Assembly (NCBI GenBank): GCA_028274465.1
Contig: CM051458.1
Span: 74,091,766 to 74,155,765 of the forward strand
Source: Plantago ovata
Taxonomy: Eukaryota; Streptophyta; Magnoliopsida; Lamiales; Plantaginaceae
Length of the DNA: 64,000 bases
Direction: 5' to 3'
Shown: piece by piece, positions 1 to 11,531 of the stretch
Layout of the letters: every line of letters begins with the position of its first letter
Position numbering within the stretch: the first letter of the stretch is position 1
The notes under the pieces: model-generated
What the model saw: only the letters and a program-made list of their open reading frames with translations
Told to the model about the DNA's origin: nothing
Database searches by the model: none
Program-made: the position numbers and the translations under genes

Positions 1-18
1 GATAAATACTAAACCAAC

Positions 19-700
19 CTGCCTAGGTTACCATCACTAACTTTTCCAAGTGTAGCAACAATGCCAAGCACATCTTTTGTTAACGGGTGATTGGAGGACT
101 TAGCTTCAGGAAGATTTGACAACCGACACAAAATGGCAGCTGCAGAACTTTCATGTTTGAGGATGCAATTGGTTATCTCTTCCTCACTTTCAGCAGAATC
201 AGTATCCCCATTGTCCATTGCTAGGTGGATTGTCCCAAGAGTAACTATAAGCAAGTAGGATCAGCATATTAGATATTAACTAGAACAGGGAGTTCTACTG
301 AAATGGGACGAAACCATGGAATGATCCACGAAAAAACAGAATTATATATTGCATATGGTTTACAGTTGACATGGAGCCATATAATAAAGTCCTGGTTGTT
401 AATAGCTCATTATATGCAACGAAATTTATAATATTTCTAATCATCATCTGTGAAGTACATCAAGAAATGCAGGAAAAAAATGGATGGAATTCAAAATACA
501 AATATGGAGCACACTAATGAGTCAGTTTCTAATTTTTCCTCTTACCCTGCATATCAAAGATCTGATCGTCAAGTTGTGTGTTCAGACACTATAAGAACTG
601 GACATTTTCTTTGTAGTGTTTAATTCTTTGACCCCACTCTTGAATGTTGTCTTGAAAGTTCCAAGTTCCTGCAATTACAAAAACACCGAATCATGTCTCA

Positions 701-744
<44 letters not shown>

Positions 745-930
745 GTGTGAACGATCCAACAAATACTTTATATCAGATGAACATGGAAAACCTCCAGTAA
801 TATCTCTGGAAAGTCATGAATAAACTTATAAAAGGAAGGGTCAATCCAAGACTCCCTTACCCTCGTAATAAAATTTTGCGATCCAAAATAATAAACAATG
901 ATGAACACATATATAAACTTAGTGCAATCA
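19..930 (-). pseudogene. DMS3: DMS3-like copy A, exons 4 and 3 only
   Basis: Minus-strand remnant of a DMS3-type gene (SMC-hinge-like subunit of the DDR complex that supports Pol V in RNA-directed DNA methylation). Exon 4 is 19-244, with acceptor TAG before VTLG and donor GTTGGT after the GNLG codons; its frame is open and carries the family motif ILKHESSAA...[17 protein letters not shown]. Exon 3 is 546-668 and is damaged: relative to copy D it has an 8-base duplication near its start and an AAG-to-TAG stop after QFL. Exons 1 and 2 are absent: at about 930 the sequence changes from the copy D intron to sequence that lies downstream of copy C. Exons 5-7 would lie left of the window. Identity is confident from the conserved order; loss of function is inferred from the stop and missing exons. 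Confidence 0.8.
706..741. repeat. AT dinucleotide microsatellite
   Basis: About 18 uninterrupted AT units in the intron 5' of DMS3-A exon 3. The matching intron in copy D (about 43165-43182) has a much shorter run, so the tract has changed length since duplication. Confidence 0.95.
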
Positions 931-1586
931 TTTTGGGTTTGATGGACATCCACCCTGATACAAAGAGTATAACATATAAAAGGATAACACTTGAGTTTTT
1001 GTTGCCAAATTCGAGAGAGAAACTACAAAATAGCTTATCATGACATAACAAGGTAATTTGTCAACAGTCATATATAGGCTTTAATGTGTGTCTGCATATA
1101 CTATCAAAAGTGCAATGTAAATTCTTCTGAATGTGTACTAGATACGTGCATAAGTATCTCACTTCTCAACCCGTTGTTCAAAGGATTATAAACATAACAA
1201 GTGTGTTTGGTGCACGGGATTCTAGCTCATGCATTTCCACAGTTGATCTAACAGTTTAATTACAGAATAACATGCAAACTATTTTGAATAACATGACATA
1301 CATATAAATCTAACCAAGAATGTGAAAGTGCCAAAGGACTTGATTAACAACATATTACAAATTTGTGTGAATAAGTCTTGTGAATTCAGATTAATTAACA
1401 ATTTTACCAATGAGGTATTTACGTACTTTTCATGCAGTGACCAGGTCATAAGATGTATGAGTGATGATAAAGTAAAGTTGATGATACACCGGAAAACTGG
1501 TTTCAACTTGCATATGGAATCATTGATATTGAAAACATGAATTTGACTATACGATGATATTTCCAAGTGGACAATTGAGGAATTAC
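931..1586. other. Non-coding segment shared with 47130-47787
   Basis: Nearly identical to the sequence downstream of DMS3-C. No gene is supported. A short open frame on the plus strand (ending LLPNSREKLQNSLS) is kept in both copies but belongs to no family I recognise. Its left edge at about 930 is a recombination junction with DMS3-A. Confidence 0.7.
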
Positions 1587-1966
1587 CTGAGTCACAAATG
1601 AATCTTCGCAAGAAAACTGACAAACTCTTTCTTCTTGTTTTCACAAGTAGACTTGGCTAGCTTCAATGGTTCCTCCTCTCTCTGAAAATCGTCTATAGTT
1701 CGGGTTTTCTTCAATTTTACCTCCTTGAGTTTGTTACGAATTTCAACATAGTTCTGGGGAAGGAAACATCTGGCTCCACCGGGGAAAATGACATCAAAAT
1801 CTTCCCTGGAAACAGTCGGGTCAAGGAGATATTAGGAAGGGCTGGGTGTAAGCATGTATGAGGTTTGTATTTCTGTTCAGACAGAAACACTCTACCATGT
1901 ATTTATTTTTCATGCATACAACCATCAGTTCATTCCAACATAAAATCGGTCAATTTTATCTTTTCA
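1587..1966 (-). pseudogene. DMS3: DMS3-like copy B, exon 7 and start of intron 6
   Basis: The last exon (1587-1805) of a second DMS3-type copy. It reads GEDFDV..FPGGARCFLP, then a KKTRTIDDL and EEEQLKLAK region typical of the family C-terminal coiled part, then CENKKKEFVSFLAK. One base is missing relative to copy D after FLAK, so the frame ends at a TGA within the exon. The exon is followed by a GTAATT donor. The same deletion is present in copy C, so it predates the B/C duplication. Homology to C stops at about 1966, where a 12.75 kb block begins; the remainder of exon 5 resumes at 14718. Exon 6 was lost. Confidence 0.8.
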
Positions 1967-2499
1967 TTCCAACTATGAAAAATTTGTTGGTGCTTTGTTA
2001 GAAACTTTATGAGCAGATAGCAACAAACTCACCCACAAATAAAACGTCGGAGAATTATTTACGAATGGTGGCGTCACAAATCCGTTATAAATTTAAACCG
2101 AATTAGCAACAAGTATGTTGTTGTATTTTGTTAGAGAATAATTGGATATCTAGCAACAATTATAGCATCAGAATTTGGTACCGTAAATTTGCTGCAGTTG
2201 TATGTATAATTCAAAATGGGCACCAAATATTTATATTTATATTCCAAACAGTAAAAATAGAACTTGTTCAACGAAACCGAACTAAACTGCAATTTCCAAA
2301 AGTGTTTACATCTTCAATTTCCAAAAGATGTTTACATCTGAAGGACAACAAGGGCAAATGAATGTCAGGTAATTGATGAATATTGCTTGCTAATCCTAAG
2401 CACGCTTATTGTTCTTCGAACCTGTGCAGGTACTAGATCTCATTTTCATCATCGTCTCATCTCTTATATATTCTCGACTATTTGAACGGAGTTCTTGCT

Positions 2500-3794
2500 C
2501 TAACTCTTCGCTTTGGTAAATGGATTTGGTCGATGGTTGCAGAAGAACTCCTCTGGTAACTCTCCAAGTTTCGCTGGATTCATAGAAGCAGATGGCTTTT
2601 CTACTTCTCTTTTCCTATCAAGAATAAAGAGAGAACAAATTCAATAATGACTACACATTATAACAAGCTGTTAAGTACAAGAAAAACAAAACTACAACCG
2701 CAATACTTCTAACTTCCAAGATGCAAATGATCGTTTTCAACTCCAACATGTTCCTGACCAATGGAACAATGCAGTGATATGAGTATGTTTATATTGCACA
2801 AGTAAAGAATGATAATTAAGTTGAGAAGCCACGTTATGAATTAGGCGATTTGACAATCTCTAACTACAGTGGTAAAATATTCGACATAATTAGGACGGAC
2901 GACTGATTGTTGTCCACAGAGTTGAGAGGTAGATTCATACTCAATCACATGGAAATGTAACACCCTATCGCCTATGAGACCAGTAAGTCAAATCTATACT
3001 TGAATGCAGGTATATATAATACTCGAAACACATTTACCCAATTCATTTACCTATATAATGACCAGGAAACTCTTACTATCAATTTTTTTAGATGAAACTA
3101 AACACTACCTATAAATGATGGTTCAAAGCAAGGAGCCGTATTAAACACAATCAGTTGGCCTAACTAACATTCAAGTTGAACAAGAAAGAAAATTTATAGC
3201 AAAGACTACACTAGCACTGTCATCATTCAATTTATATACTTCCAAGTCGTGGCAGAATGATTCTCCCAGTGCCCAATTGTTAATGAGATCAATCCCAGTG
3301 CCAAATTAGAAGTATAATATAAGTGCAATTGTGACAGAATGATTGTCCCATAGCTGAACAGTGAAGTAGGTGGGGGGGGGTGGAAGAAGAAAAATTTGCA
3401 TCAAGCAACACAATTGAAATCTAATGACACATGCTCGAATAGCTAGCAAAAGTACCTTTCGTTGGAGCACAAAAAGCCAAGGCGGAGAGCGGAGTAAACA
3501 TGGACATAACTAAAATTGAAACAACCTGACCAGAAATATACGAAACATTCATACAAATCATTAATTATTAATGCTGATTTGCAGTCTCGAACTCTCGATC
3601 ATCTCAAAAGGGGGATTCTTGGTCTAACTCGTATATAATATACGGTCACTTGATGATGATTAACTAAAAGAAAAGGAATAGGAATTTTACCTAGAGCCTG
3701 CTGATGAGGAAATCCTTCCGACTAGAAGAGCATAAATGCGCCCATTGCACAATCGTTCAAATTGTATCTCTTCTTCGGGAGATTGAATAGGGTT
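2500..3794 (-). pseudogene. Unrecognised two-exon gene fragment
   Basis: Two open stretches on the minus strand join in phase. The first (3691-3794) reads PIQSPEEEIQFERLCNGR...SSSAGS and ends in a CTCTAG/GTAAAA donor, phase 2. The second (2500-2614) follows a TTGATAG acceptor and reads KREVEKPSAS...EEFFCNHRPNPFTKAKS before a TAG stop. The intron would be about 1.08 kb. No ATG precedes the first exon: an in-frame TAA lies just upstream, so this is a 5'-truncated fragment or lacks a further exon. I do not recognise the family. Matching splice phase favours a former gene over chance, but the stretch is short. Confidence 0.4.
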
Positions 3795-3975
3795 TTAGTT
3801 TAGACTGTTTAGTAGTAATTCTGCAGAAGATACAGAATTACAGATACAGATTTTGGGGTTTAGGGTTGATGGCTCTGCAAATAAGATATAAGAAGAGACA
3901 GAAGAGCCCAAGTCCAACTCCTAATTCGCCTAGTCGCTCATGAGATCAATCCAAGTGCCCAATTGTTAATGATAC

Positions 3976-4083
3976 TGCCTAGGCATTCTAGGCTCTTTGA
4001 GCACAGCCTAGGCGTGTGTGCATAGGATATTTGAACGGAGCCTAGGCGCACACGCCTAGGTTATGTGAAAAGGAGCCTAGGCT
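3976..4083. repeat. CCTAGGC palindrome cluster
   Basis: Five GCCTAGGC-type palindromes or variants in about 108 bases, including a facing pair AGCCTAGGCGTGTG and CACACGCCTAGG that can pair. No gene covers it; its origin is not clear. Confidence 0.6.
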
Positions 4084-4587
4084 ATAAAAATCATCTAAAA
4101 TAAACTATTTTTATAAAATAAAATCACACCGAGTATAATATTTGTAATTCTTTTCTTCTTTTAAATAAAAATAACTATTTTCTTTGTAAACTTTAAGAAA
4201 GTCAAGTTGGCTTGTTGACTTTTTTAATGTTTTGTTTGACTTCAAATTATTAATGATCTATTATGAAAAAATTAATTTCGGGTCCCAGTAATTTCAAAAA
4301 TAATATTATGAAAATATACTATTTATATTTTTATAATATAAATTTAAATAGTTTTAATATAATCTGTCATTCAATTTGAGGTCAAACTTTGCATAAAAAA
4401 ATCAACAAACAATTGAGGCTCTTCAAAGTTTACGGAGGAAGTATAATCTTAGTAACGACCCATCTCCTTGATGATCGAGACTCGGCCCATAACGATAGTG
4501 GATGTATCGCCCTTACGCAGTCAACGAACTCATACTAAAGCTAGAACTTGTTGCAAGCAAAAATATCTATTTTCCGAGTGATGCATA

Positions 4588-6482
4588 CACTACAACAAAA
4601 ACAGCTTTCAGCGACGAATCCATCCGTCGCTGAAAGCGACTGATCGGTCGCTAATAACAATTAGCGACCGATCGGTGTTTTTAGCGACGGATAAAATCTA
4701 CGTCGCTAAACCGTTAGTCGCTAGCGAATTAGCGACCGATGACTCATCGGTCGCTAATTAGCGACGGATAAGGAGGTTGACTTTTAGCAACCGATGACTC
4801 ATCCGTTGCTAAGGTCCAAGCCACGTGGCTTGGGCCCCGGAGATCCAGCGACGGATAACTCATCCGTCGCTGGATCTCTGATGCTCTCAGCGACGGATGA
4901 GTTATCCGTCGCTGGAGCTCTGGAGCTCCCAGCGACGGATAAAGTCATCGGTTGCTAATTTTTTTTTTTTTTAATTTTTTAGATATAATAATGAGAACCA
5001 AAATCAAATGCAACCTGTTCAATTAAGCAACATGTTACAGAAATTCTTATAGACCAAATAAACAAAAAAATAATCCAAAAAATCATAATAAATGTACCAA
5101 AACCCTCCATACATATAATAACAATCATACATACACAATACTAATCCAAAATAATATCATAGTGTACACAATATTCATGTAGATAATAGTAAATAGAGTC
5201 GAAAAGGATAGGGGATCATGGAGAGGTAGGTGGTTCCATCCCCAGCTTCGCATACAACTGAGCAAACATAGTATCATATTGAGCCTGCTTCGCAGCTAGC
5301 CTCTTCACCTCCTCATCCCTCTCCTGCAACTGAAGTAAGAGGGCCTGCTCTCGAGCGGAAGCTGCTGCTGAAGATGATGAAGATGTAACGGCACGGGAAC
5401 GTCGAGTCCAATTCGACAAATACTTATAATACGAAACTATGGTGAAATTATCAACTACGATTAACCACTAGAATTTATCAACTTATATTTCGATTATAGT
5501 TATACATTTTCATTAACAACTAATTATAATTATGGCCGAATCATACTACAACTCAATTCTAGGTCTCCATTCATCCGAAACAAAGTCTCAACACTCCAAC
5601 TATCATTTCCTAAAAGAAAGTCCCAATTCCTAAAACAAATTATCAATTTCCAAAATACCCAATTCATCCCAAATCTATCAATTCACCAACCAAAACTTGT
5701 GCATCCCCCCTATAATTTGAGCTACACAACATAATAGATACTAGTAGAATGCATACAATTCATTGAAATAGGAAAAAAACGAAGAATACCAAAATTTAGA
5801 CAAGTTAGGGTTTGAAGTTAATACCTTTGATTGCGGAAGAAATGGTGAAATAATCACGCAATTGACTAGCTACCCTTGTTCCTTGATGAAAGAGCTTCGA
5901 AATGCCTATAACCTTGCTTGAAATGGTGAAGAAATGATGAAGATATGGGAGGAGAAAATCGCGCCGGTGAGGAGAAACGGGCGGCTGCTGCTGTTCTGTC
6001 TGTGTGTTATGTCTGAGACGCTAAGTCTCGACATATATATGGACCAGCTAGCGACTGATGGCTCATCCGTCACTAAAACAGCGACCGATGGTTCCATCGG
6101 TCGCTAACTAGCGACTGATGCGCGACTGATGACGTCATCGGTCGCTATATATCAAAATCCTTTTTCTTTTTTTTACTGGGTCAACGCCTAGCGACGGATA
6201 ATTCATCGGTCGCTAAATAGCGACCGATAGACTTCATCGGTCGCTAGACGATAGACTTCATCGGTCGCAAAAACAGCGACCGATGAGTCATCCGTCGCTA
6301 TTTAGCAACGGATGAGTCATCCGTTACTGAACCTCCACGCCCTACGTACGCTTTACAACGACCTGATTTTATCTGTCGCTAAGGTAGTTCATTCGTCACT
6401 AAAAGACCGATTGGTCGCTAAAATTAGCAACCGATCGATCCGTCGCTAAAATTGGTTGCTAAAAGTGAGATTTCTTGCAGTG
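4588..6482. mobile_element. Complete non-autonomous CACTA element with 3-bp duplication ATA
   Basis: The left end CACTACAACAAAAACAGC and the right end, whose complement begins CACTGCAAGAAATCTC, are imperfect terminal inverted repeats. Both are flanked by the trinucleotide ATA (4585-4587 and 6483-6485), the duplication size of CACTA elements. Both ends (about 4605-4960 and 6050-6470) are packed with AGCGACGGAT units in direct and inverted order, many forming hairpins such as AGCGACGGAT..ATCCGTCGCT. These are subterminal repeats of the kind bound by CACTA transposase subunits. At 1895 bp it is far too short for an autonomous element and carries only a transposase-like scrap. The terminal base difference (CACTA versus CACTG) is visible. 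Confidence 0.88.
5216..5419 (-). pseudogene. CACTA-encoded protein, C-terminal scrap
   Basis: Open frame of 67 codons inside the CACTA element with no ATG. It has a Ser-rich stretch (residues 12-20), then a helix rich in Gln, Glu and Arg (LLQLQERDEEVKRLAAKQAQ) and a tail YAKLGMEPPTSP. This charged coiled helix followed by a short Pro-rich end resembles the C-terminus of plant En/Spm-type accessory transposase proteins. The assignment rests on composition and location only. Confidence 0.5.
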
Positions 6483-7044
6483 ATACTACACGTGCAAATC
6501 AACACATGTTATTCTCATTTCATAATAATAATCTCGATTGGTGGGATGTAGGACCTACTCATATTCTATTATAGTGGAATGAGTGGTACTCTATATCTTA
6601 TGTATGAGACTATACTCTACCCTAAGTGTTAATTTTGTGATTTTAAGACCGATTCGTGTATGGGGCCTAAACGGGTTGAGGTCATCCGAATTTTGATCTA
6701 CAAGAGAACTATGAAAAGGTTCATGTCAGGAGTCAACCTGTATTTCACATGTCTTGGCGGTGAAGACACTACTTTTTGAGATTTAATTCATAACAAACTT
6801 TGTCCGTATTCATGCATGGAAGTCAAAGCTCTACACTTTTTCCACCTTTTCTTGTCGATATACACTACTGCCCAGAAATTTGAAACAAAGATGTAATTTT
6901 CTGAATACAATTTCTTGTTTAAGACCACTTTCTAACTTGAGACCATGAGACCAAGCAATCCAGATCAATCCATTCTAAATTTATGATATCCATCAAGTCT
7001 GATAATCTCGCGGGTCAAATCGGGTCAATTAATTTCGGGTTGGG

Positions 7045-7054
7045 TATAAATAGG
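7045..7054 (+). promoter_or_regulatory. TATA box of the left gene fragment
   Basis: TATAAATAGG lies just inside the left inverted repeat. It is followed 60-150 bases later by a CT/GA-rich leader (AGAGAGAGAAAC) and a twice-repeated TCCTCGTCGGAA motif, then a GGTGAG donor-like site near 7218. This looks like a captured promoter with a 5' untranslated exon. Confidence 0.55.
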
Positions 7055-7836
7055 AAAAATAACCTATATGAACCTTCATTCCTTCATTTTCACTCCATTT
7101 TAGAGAGAGAAACACCAGAGATATAGAGAGAGAGAGTCTCCACCGTCATCCTCGTCGGAACCGTCTTCGTGGTTTCTTAGGTTTTGTGCTCGTCCTCCTC
7201 GTCGGAATCGTCTCCGCGGTGAGATTCTCTATCATTTTCTTCTTCATCTTCATGTATTTCAGTTACATAATTCCTACATTTTGGGTGAATTGATTTCAAA
7301 ACCCTAACTCTACCTTTTCTTCGATTTTGCTATGTTTCTGCAGTTAATCCACCCAAGTCGAAGCTTACTTTTGCTTGATCTGTGAAACCCTAACCCCATG
7401 GTGATCTGAATTCCATTGATTCTACAAGTGGTTCGTTCACTGAAGCAGCAACTGTTCGTGTAAACGCGGAGCTGATAGTGGGCAGATGCCGATTAATTTA
7501 GGTAATTTTTTTATTTTTTTGAATTTGTGTTATACCGAGTTCAGTATGAATTTTGCTCGAAAATGATTTATGTTCTTCCGATTTTGTTCATTTTGTGATT
7601 TGGCCTTTCATAGTAGTTGTTTCCTGTGTTTACCGTCATTATGTCAATTTGATTTTGATCCATGGAATGGAATTGTATGCACGTTTTGAGAAATATTTAA
7701 GGTTTTATGGGGTAATTGTTAAGGTTTGAGTATAAATGTAATGAGGTTTTGGCTTGCATCTATGATCTCATTCTTAATTAGTTAGTATTGGCTGCAAATG
7801 ACAAGAAAGGGAAAGTAGCTGTTGGTAATTGTGTTT

Positions 7837-8291
7837 GAGTTTTATATGCAGTTTTGTTGAATTTTATGTTGTGCTTGTTTGAGTTTTACCACTGTCCATG
7901 AGTTTTATATGCTTGTTCTGTTTTGAGTGTATGTTTGAGTTTTATATTCAGTTTTGCTGAGTTTTATGTTGTGCTTGTTTGAGTTTTACCACTGTCCATG
8001 TGTTTTATATGCTTGTTTTGTTTTGAGTGTATGTTTGAGTTTTATATGCAGTTTTGTTGAGTTTTATGTTGTGCTTGTTTGAGTTTTACCACTGTCCATG
8101 AGTTTTATATGCTTGTTTTGTTTTGAGTGTATGTTTGAGTTTTTATATGCTGTTCTGTTGAGTTTTATGTTGTGCTTGTTTGAGTTTTACCACTGTCCAT
8201 GAGTTTTATATGTTGAGTTTTATGTTGTGCTTGTTTGAGTTTTACCACTGTCCATGAGTTTTATATGCTTTGTTTTGTTTTTAGTGTATGT
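7837..8291 (+). repeat. 100-bp minisatellite, about 4.5 copies
   Basis: Repeat starts at 7837, 7937, 8037 and 8137 are exactly 100 bases apart; a partial copy runs to about 8291. Each unit contains GAGTTTTATATGC, GTTGTGCTTGTTTGAG and ACCACTGTCCATGAG. Differences between units are few, so expansion is fairly recent. It lies in what appears to be an intron. Confidence 0.92.
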
Positions 8292-8331
8292 TTGCTTTAA
8301 TTTGTGTTAACTGTTATATGCTATTTTGTAG

Positions 8332-9272
8332 GGAATGAAAAGGAAATAGACTTTGAGATACCTTCCTTCATCCCCTCTAATGATGTTACACTTTCGAATT
8401 CTTTCAATAGTAATGATGATTCTTTGACGAATGATACTCCTCAGAGTAAGAAAAGGAAATGTGTTGATGATGATTATAGTTTTGAGAGTCACTGGCGTAG
8501 TTTGTGTTGTAAGAGTTGTATTCTGGTTGGTTGAGATTTATATGCTGTTTGTTTGAGTTTTAATCATATCATGTTTGAGGTTTACTTGAGATTGGGTTTT
8601 TTTTGTGGTAAGCTAGTTTTTAAAGGTTTTTTGGAGTTTTATTTGAGTTCTGATTATCTCTGTGTGTTTAGATTTTGATATATTTTTGTGTTGTAATAGT
8701 TGTATTCTTGTTGTTTGAGTTTTATATGTTGGTTGCTTGAGTTTTACATATATCATATTTGAGGTTTAGTTGAGATTGGTTTTTTTTTGTGGCATGCTAG
8801 TTTTTTAAGGTTTGTTGGAGTTTTATTTGAGTTTTATTTTGAGTTCTGATTATATCAGTGTGTTTAGATTTTGATATATTTTTGTATTGTAATAGTTGTA
8901 TTCTTGTTGTTTGAGTTTTATATGCTGCTTGTTTGAGGTTAATTTTTGTTAATTGTTGTATGTTGTTTTGTAGGGAATGAAAATGATAAAGACTTTGAGA
9001 TACCTTCTGTCATACCCTCTGATGATGATACACCTTCGAATTCTTTCGATAGTAAGAAAAAGAAACATGATGATGATGATGATGATACTTCTGAGTACTT
9101 ACCTTCAGAGTTTTCAAAGGGTGCTGTCAAAAATACTAAGACACTAGTTGTTGTTGTAGTCAAGGAAAAGAGCAAAGTTGTTAAGAAAGTCCCCACGGGA
9201 AAGAAGGAAGTTGTATTTAGTAAAATATTAATCAACAATCCTTTTGACATTTTGTTCATGTTTTTAATTTGA
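8332..9272 (+). pseudogene. Two duplicated acidic exons of an unrecognised gene
   Basis: Two exon-like stretches start after equivalent TTTTGTAG acceptors, at 8332 and 8974. Both begin GNE(K/N) and continue with a DFEIPS.IPS...SNSF motif. The first reaches a stop at 8534 after a KKRKC basic cluster. The second continues through an Asp run (GAT repeats at about 9069-9090) and a Lys-rich stretch (KEKSKVVKKVPTGKK) to a stop at 9272. The pair looks like a tandem exon duplication with its flanking T-rich intron. The acidic and basic runs suggest a nuclear protein, but no family is recognised. Confidence 0.5.
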
Positions 9273-9703
9273 AATTTGTCTGTAATATCTCAAATTAGAA
9301 CTATTTTATTTTTTTAATTTTGTTTCATATGTTTGAGTTTTATATGTTGTTTGTTTGAGTTTTATATGGTGCTTGTTTGAGGTTTGCCACTGTCCATGAG
9401 TTTTGTATGGATTGAGTTTAACCTTGAACATTCATAGATATATGTTTCATTATCCCTTGACAAATGCTTAATTGGGGTTTAGGGTTGGATGCGGTGCAGG
9501 GCAAAAATCAAGAAAACAGAGTATCGATATTAAGAAACAGAGTTCTACAAAATTCTCAATGTTAAACAAAGAAATACATACAGTATTGAAATCAAGGAAC
9601 ACAGTCCACAAAAGAATAAAGTATTGAAATTTAAGAACACAATTGATATAGTATTCCTTGTTTAATCAAATAACTTGTTCCTTCCTGGGGAAACTTGCTT
9701 CCT

Positions 9704-11531
9704 CTATATTTGAACCTTTTTTCTTTCTTCACTTTCTTCATCACTGTCAACAACAATCATTGGAGATATTGCCACTGGTCTAATTTGCTTAACAGGTGCT
9801 TTGCCCGCACAAGAACAGAGGAAGTACTTTTCTTTGACAGATTTATCTTTGGATGTCCTTATTGTTGAGATTCTAACAGAAAATCCAACCATTGCAGCAT
9901 GGCATTTGCAAAGTTCCTCAAAATGTTCCCAAATTTTCTTCTTTAAACTCATAAAACAGAGTGGTATCTCACCTGCAATGATGTATTATGAAAACTCATT
10001 CAGTATATGAATAAAACTCAAATATCAAATGAATAAATCTCAAATTCTTCAGCATATACAAAAACCTCAAGTTCTCATCATTCAGTATATGATATCATTA
10101 CTTCAAGCCAATCCTAAAGAATCTTAAATAAATCTCAGAAAACTTTGAGTGATAAGTTAAATGAATATCACATTAACCTCACTCAGTATATGAATAAAAC
10201 TCAAATAGAAAATGAATAAACCTCAAATTCTCCAGCATATAAGTAAACCACAAATTCTCAAGTCATGATCTCATAACTTCAAGCCATATCTAAACAATAT
10301 ATGCGGAACCTTACAGAGTGTATACGTGAACCTCAAACAATATTATTGAAAGTAATATGTCACTTCAACATACTTAACTTATTGCAGAACAAGAACTCAG
10401 AAAATTTTGACATAAAACTCAAATCAATAACACATAAACCTCAAAGGAAATCGTAACATACTTGATTGTTTGGCAGCTCCTTTATGCTTATCATCTGTAG
10501 CTTCATGTTTATCACTTGTACCTTCATGTTTATCATCTGAAGCTTCCGTGAATTCAGGATCTCTAGATAATTATTTGAACAAAAGTGATGGTATGTTAAG
10601 GTTCATAAGAAAATGATTTTATATATGTTTGAGTTTTATATACTGTTTGTTTGAGTTTTACGTGGTGTTTGTTTGAATTTTACATCTATCATATGTGAGG
10701 ATTAGGTGAGGTTTACTTGATATTAATATTTTTCTATGTTGCTTGTTTGAGGCTTACATATATATGTATATATGGTTTTTGTTTGAGTTTTTCCTGTATC
10801 ATATGTGAGATTTACTTGATGATAAGTTTTATATGTTTGAGTTTTATATACTGTTTGTTTTGAGTTTTATGTGGTGTTTCTTTGAGTTTTACATCTATCA
10901 TATGTGAGGATGAAAAAAAGTGAATAAGATTGTTAAATCAGAGGAGTTCAAGGAAACAAAAGATTAAGGTAATTATTTGAACAAAAGTGATGGTATGTTA
11001 AAATTTATAGGAAATGATTTTCTATATGTTTGAGTTTTATATACTGTTTGTTTGAGTTTTATGTGGTCTTTGTTTGAGTTTTACATCTATCATCTCCACT
11101 CCAACGCTTCTCCACCTTCAAATAAACCACCTTAACCACAACAACCAACAGTATTACCACAACCAACATTATCAATAATCATGATCACGTAATAATACAT
11201 ATGAGTTTCATACGAAAATTCAAGTGCAAATAGAAAGATCATTTCACTCAAGCAAATTAGCAAACACCTAATGTGCAAGTGCAATACTCATCACCATATC
11301 ATATCAGGGGATTATCAAACTTCGATTTCACCATTCACTGATCCAATCAAGGTTCTACACACGGATCTAACAATCAATCTCGTCATTAATCATCATCCAA
11401 TTCGAATCGATCAACCCAATTCAACAATGATTTTTTTTTCCAGAATTTTGAAAACTCCATGGATATGGACCTTCAAAGTCCATCAATGGGCTGTCCATGG
11501 AGTGCAGCAAGCAATCTCGTTGTTCATCCAT
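9704..11531 (-). pseudogene. FAR1-type DNA-binding domain fragment
   Basis: Minus-strand fragment of a FAR1/FHY3-type gene. A first exon starts at ATG 11531 (MDEQRDCLLHS...) and is open to a stop at 11421. A second (about 10460-10566) follows an ATCTAG acceptor and has three DDKHE/SDKHE-like repeats. The third (9704-9979) follows a TTGCAG acceptor and reads GEIPLCFMSLK...FEELCKCHAAMVGFSVRIST...KYFLCSCAGKA, which fits the start of the FAR1 zinc-binding domain (aromatic-VGFSVR, then KYF-C-C). It ends at a stop 30 codons later, so the zinc ligands downstream and the whole transposase-derived core are missing. Splice joins are inferred. Confidence 0.6.

Noticed and set aside
2128-2361. 77-codon plus-strand open frame
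   Set aside because: No similarity or splice signals; lies next to CACTA-like terminal sequence.
4100-4445. Stowaway-type MITE
   Set aside because: The right side has a CCTCCGTAAACTTTG-like end and internal GTCAA pairs, but no matching left end or TA duplication was found.
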